Shown here in pieces: positions 13,576-14,388 of a stretch of DNA of 14,388 nt. The translations under genes were made by a program, and so were the position numbers. The notes beneath the pieces were generated by a model. It searched no databases, was not told the origin of the DNA, and saw only the letters and a list, made by a program, of their open reading frames with translations. Position 1 is the stretch's first letter. Each line of letters begins with the position of its first letter. This DNA comes from DASRHY01 sp046765875. GTDB lineage: Bacteria > Actinomycetota > Actinomycetes > Propionibacteriales > Kribbellaceae. The stretch covers positions 1 to 14,388 of the forward strand of contig JBKPSJ010000110.1 of the NCBI GenBank assembly GCA_046765875.1. The letters run 5' to 3'.

Positions 13576-14388
13576 TCACACTCGACGACTGATCTGCCAG
13601 GTGGGGCAGGCAACCGGTGAGCGGAGGAGGCGTCGGTGTGTGGCGGAGATGCGGCGCGCTGTCACTGATTCATCCGGAAGGTCGATCGAGGTCACTCGGA
13701 TGACGGTGAGCCCGGCCGATTCGAGCGCCACCTCACGCAGGTTGTCCGCGGTGTGCTGTGCCAACTCCCGGTGGTACTCACCGTCGTACTCGATCGCGAT
13801 ACCCGTCCGCGGTTCGAGTAGGTCAGGGATGCCGAGGAACTGCCCGTACCGGTCATGCACTGGAGTGTTGACCAGCAAGGGAGGCAGTTCGGTTCGTAGT
13901 CGGCACAGCATCCGCAAGCGTGACTCCGGAGGTGATGCCGCGGCGGCGTCCAACAACGGCACCGCGATGCGCAGTTGCCGCAAACCGCGGCGCCGCGGAT
14001 GGCTGGCGGCGAAAGTTAGCACGTCCACAGATCTGGTCTGCCCGGCGTGCAGCAAGCAGTCACCAGCGATGACGGCGGTAGTCAGATCGCGCGTTAGTCG
14101 GAGGACGTCGAAAGCCGTCCTGGTTCCGGCGGTGCAGGCCAGGCCGTGCGCGACGACGACATCGGCCGGATCCACCGTCGATCGCACCGACACGATGCCC
14201 GGGCGATTCACTTGGTGGCCCGGACCGACGAACACCATGACCGGCTCGTCACGACCGTCGAGATACGCGACGCCCTGCAGGTATGCCGCTGCCCAACCGC
14301 CGACGACAGAGCCCGACGGCACCACCGCGGCCGCATCCAGAACGCGTTGCCGGACTGGATCGTTCACCCGCCGGTCTCGGTGGAACCC
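13576..14388 (-). CDS. DUF559/Vsr-like endonuclease-fold protein, probably 5' truncated
   Basis: The frame is open to the window edge with no stop. A GTG at 14367 could start a 263-residue form but has no clear ribosome-binding site. The opening 'NDPVRQRVLDAAAVVPSG' looks like the middle of related actinobacterial proteins, so the true start is probably outside the window. Numbering from that GTG, residues about 15-130 resemble the AbiEi-like middle region of these proteins ('SVVGGWAAAYLQGVAYLDG', 'GLACTAGTRTAFDVLRL'). Residues 146-230 look like a PD-(D/E)XK-type nuclease fold: Glu148 (PPESRLR), Asp182 (GIPDLL), Glu193 and Asp195 (IEYDGEYHR), then 'GLTVIRVTSIDL'. The usual Lys is not evident, as in Vsr/DUF559 members. 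Its target and role are unknown. It has no partner gene here and ends 138 bases before the DUF948 gene. Confidence 0.75.
   Translation of the reverse strand, partial: GFHRDRRVNDPVRQRVLDAAAVVPSGSVVGGWAAAYLQGVAYLDGRDEPVMVFVGPGHQVNRPGIVSVRSTVDPADVVVAHGLACTAGTRTAFDVLRLTRDLTTAVIAGDCLLHAGQTRSVDVLTFAASHPRRRGLRQLRIAVPLLDAAAASPPESRLRMLCRLRTELPPLLVNTPVHDRYGQFLGIPDLLEPRTGIAIEYDGEYHRELAQHTADNLREVALESAGLTVIRVTSIDLPDESVTARRISATHRRLLRSPVACPTWQISRRV

Overview
The window is a high-GC bacterial chromosome segment. It carries the conserved actinobacterial block DUF948–DUF6167–alaS–ruvX–mltG–aroE–prepilin peptidase–aroC–aroK–aroB–aroQ–efp–nusB. GTG starts, four-base stop/start overlaps and abundant GTAC tetranucleotides fit an actinomycete. 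My best guess is Propionibacteriales (Kribbella/Nocardioides-like), from EF-P and gene order only, with no search behind it.

Layout: all recognised genes but one lie on the minus strand, so transcription runs from right to left. At the right edge is an endonuclease-fold (DUF559/Vsr-like) gene whose 5' end probably lies outside the window. After a 138-base gap comes a tight run: two small membrane proteins (DUF948, DUF6167), alanyl-tRNA synthetase, the RuvX/YqgF nuclease, the MltG lytic transglycosylase and shikimate dehydrogenase. A BBE-type flavoprotein overlaps the end of aroE by 20 bases. After an 85-base gap holding a possible 15-codon ORF comes an A24 prepilin peptidase, then aroC–aroK–aroB (joined by four-base overlaps) and aroQ. 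One plus-strand gene, a membrane-anchored protein with a Pro/Gln linker, interrupts the run between aroQ and efp. Then efp and nusB follow, and at the left edge the first 25 codons of a YciI-like gene.

Function: AroQ, AroE, AroK, AroB and AroC cover five of the seven shikimate-pathway steps to chorismate; DAHP synthase and EPSP synthase are absent here. AlaS, EF-P and NusB serve translation and transcription, RuvX serves rRNA/DNA processing, and MltG acts on nascent peptidoglycan. The genes with no established role in this block are the flavoprotein, the plus-strand membrane protein and the edge genes.

No rRNA, tRNA, CRISPR array, insertion sequence or attachment site was seen, and no gene-free stretch exceeds 300 bases. 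I do not see a clear new multi-gene system. The points most worth following are the plus-strand protein (an L7/L12-like helical segment on a membrane anchor), the Tat-lipoprotein flavoprotein coupled to aroE, the non-canonical EF-P tip loop, and TANNNT–7 nt–start signatures suggesting leaderless internal promoters.
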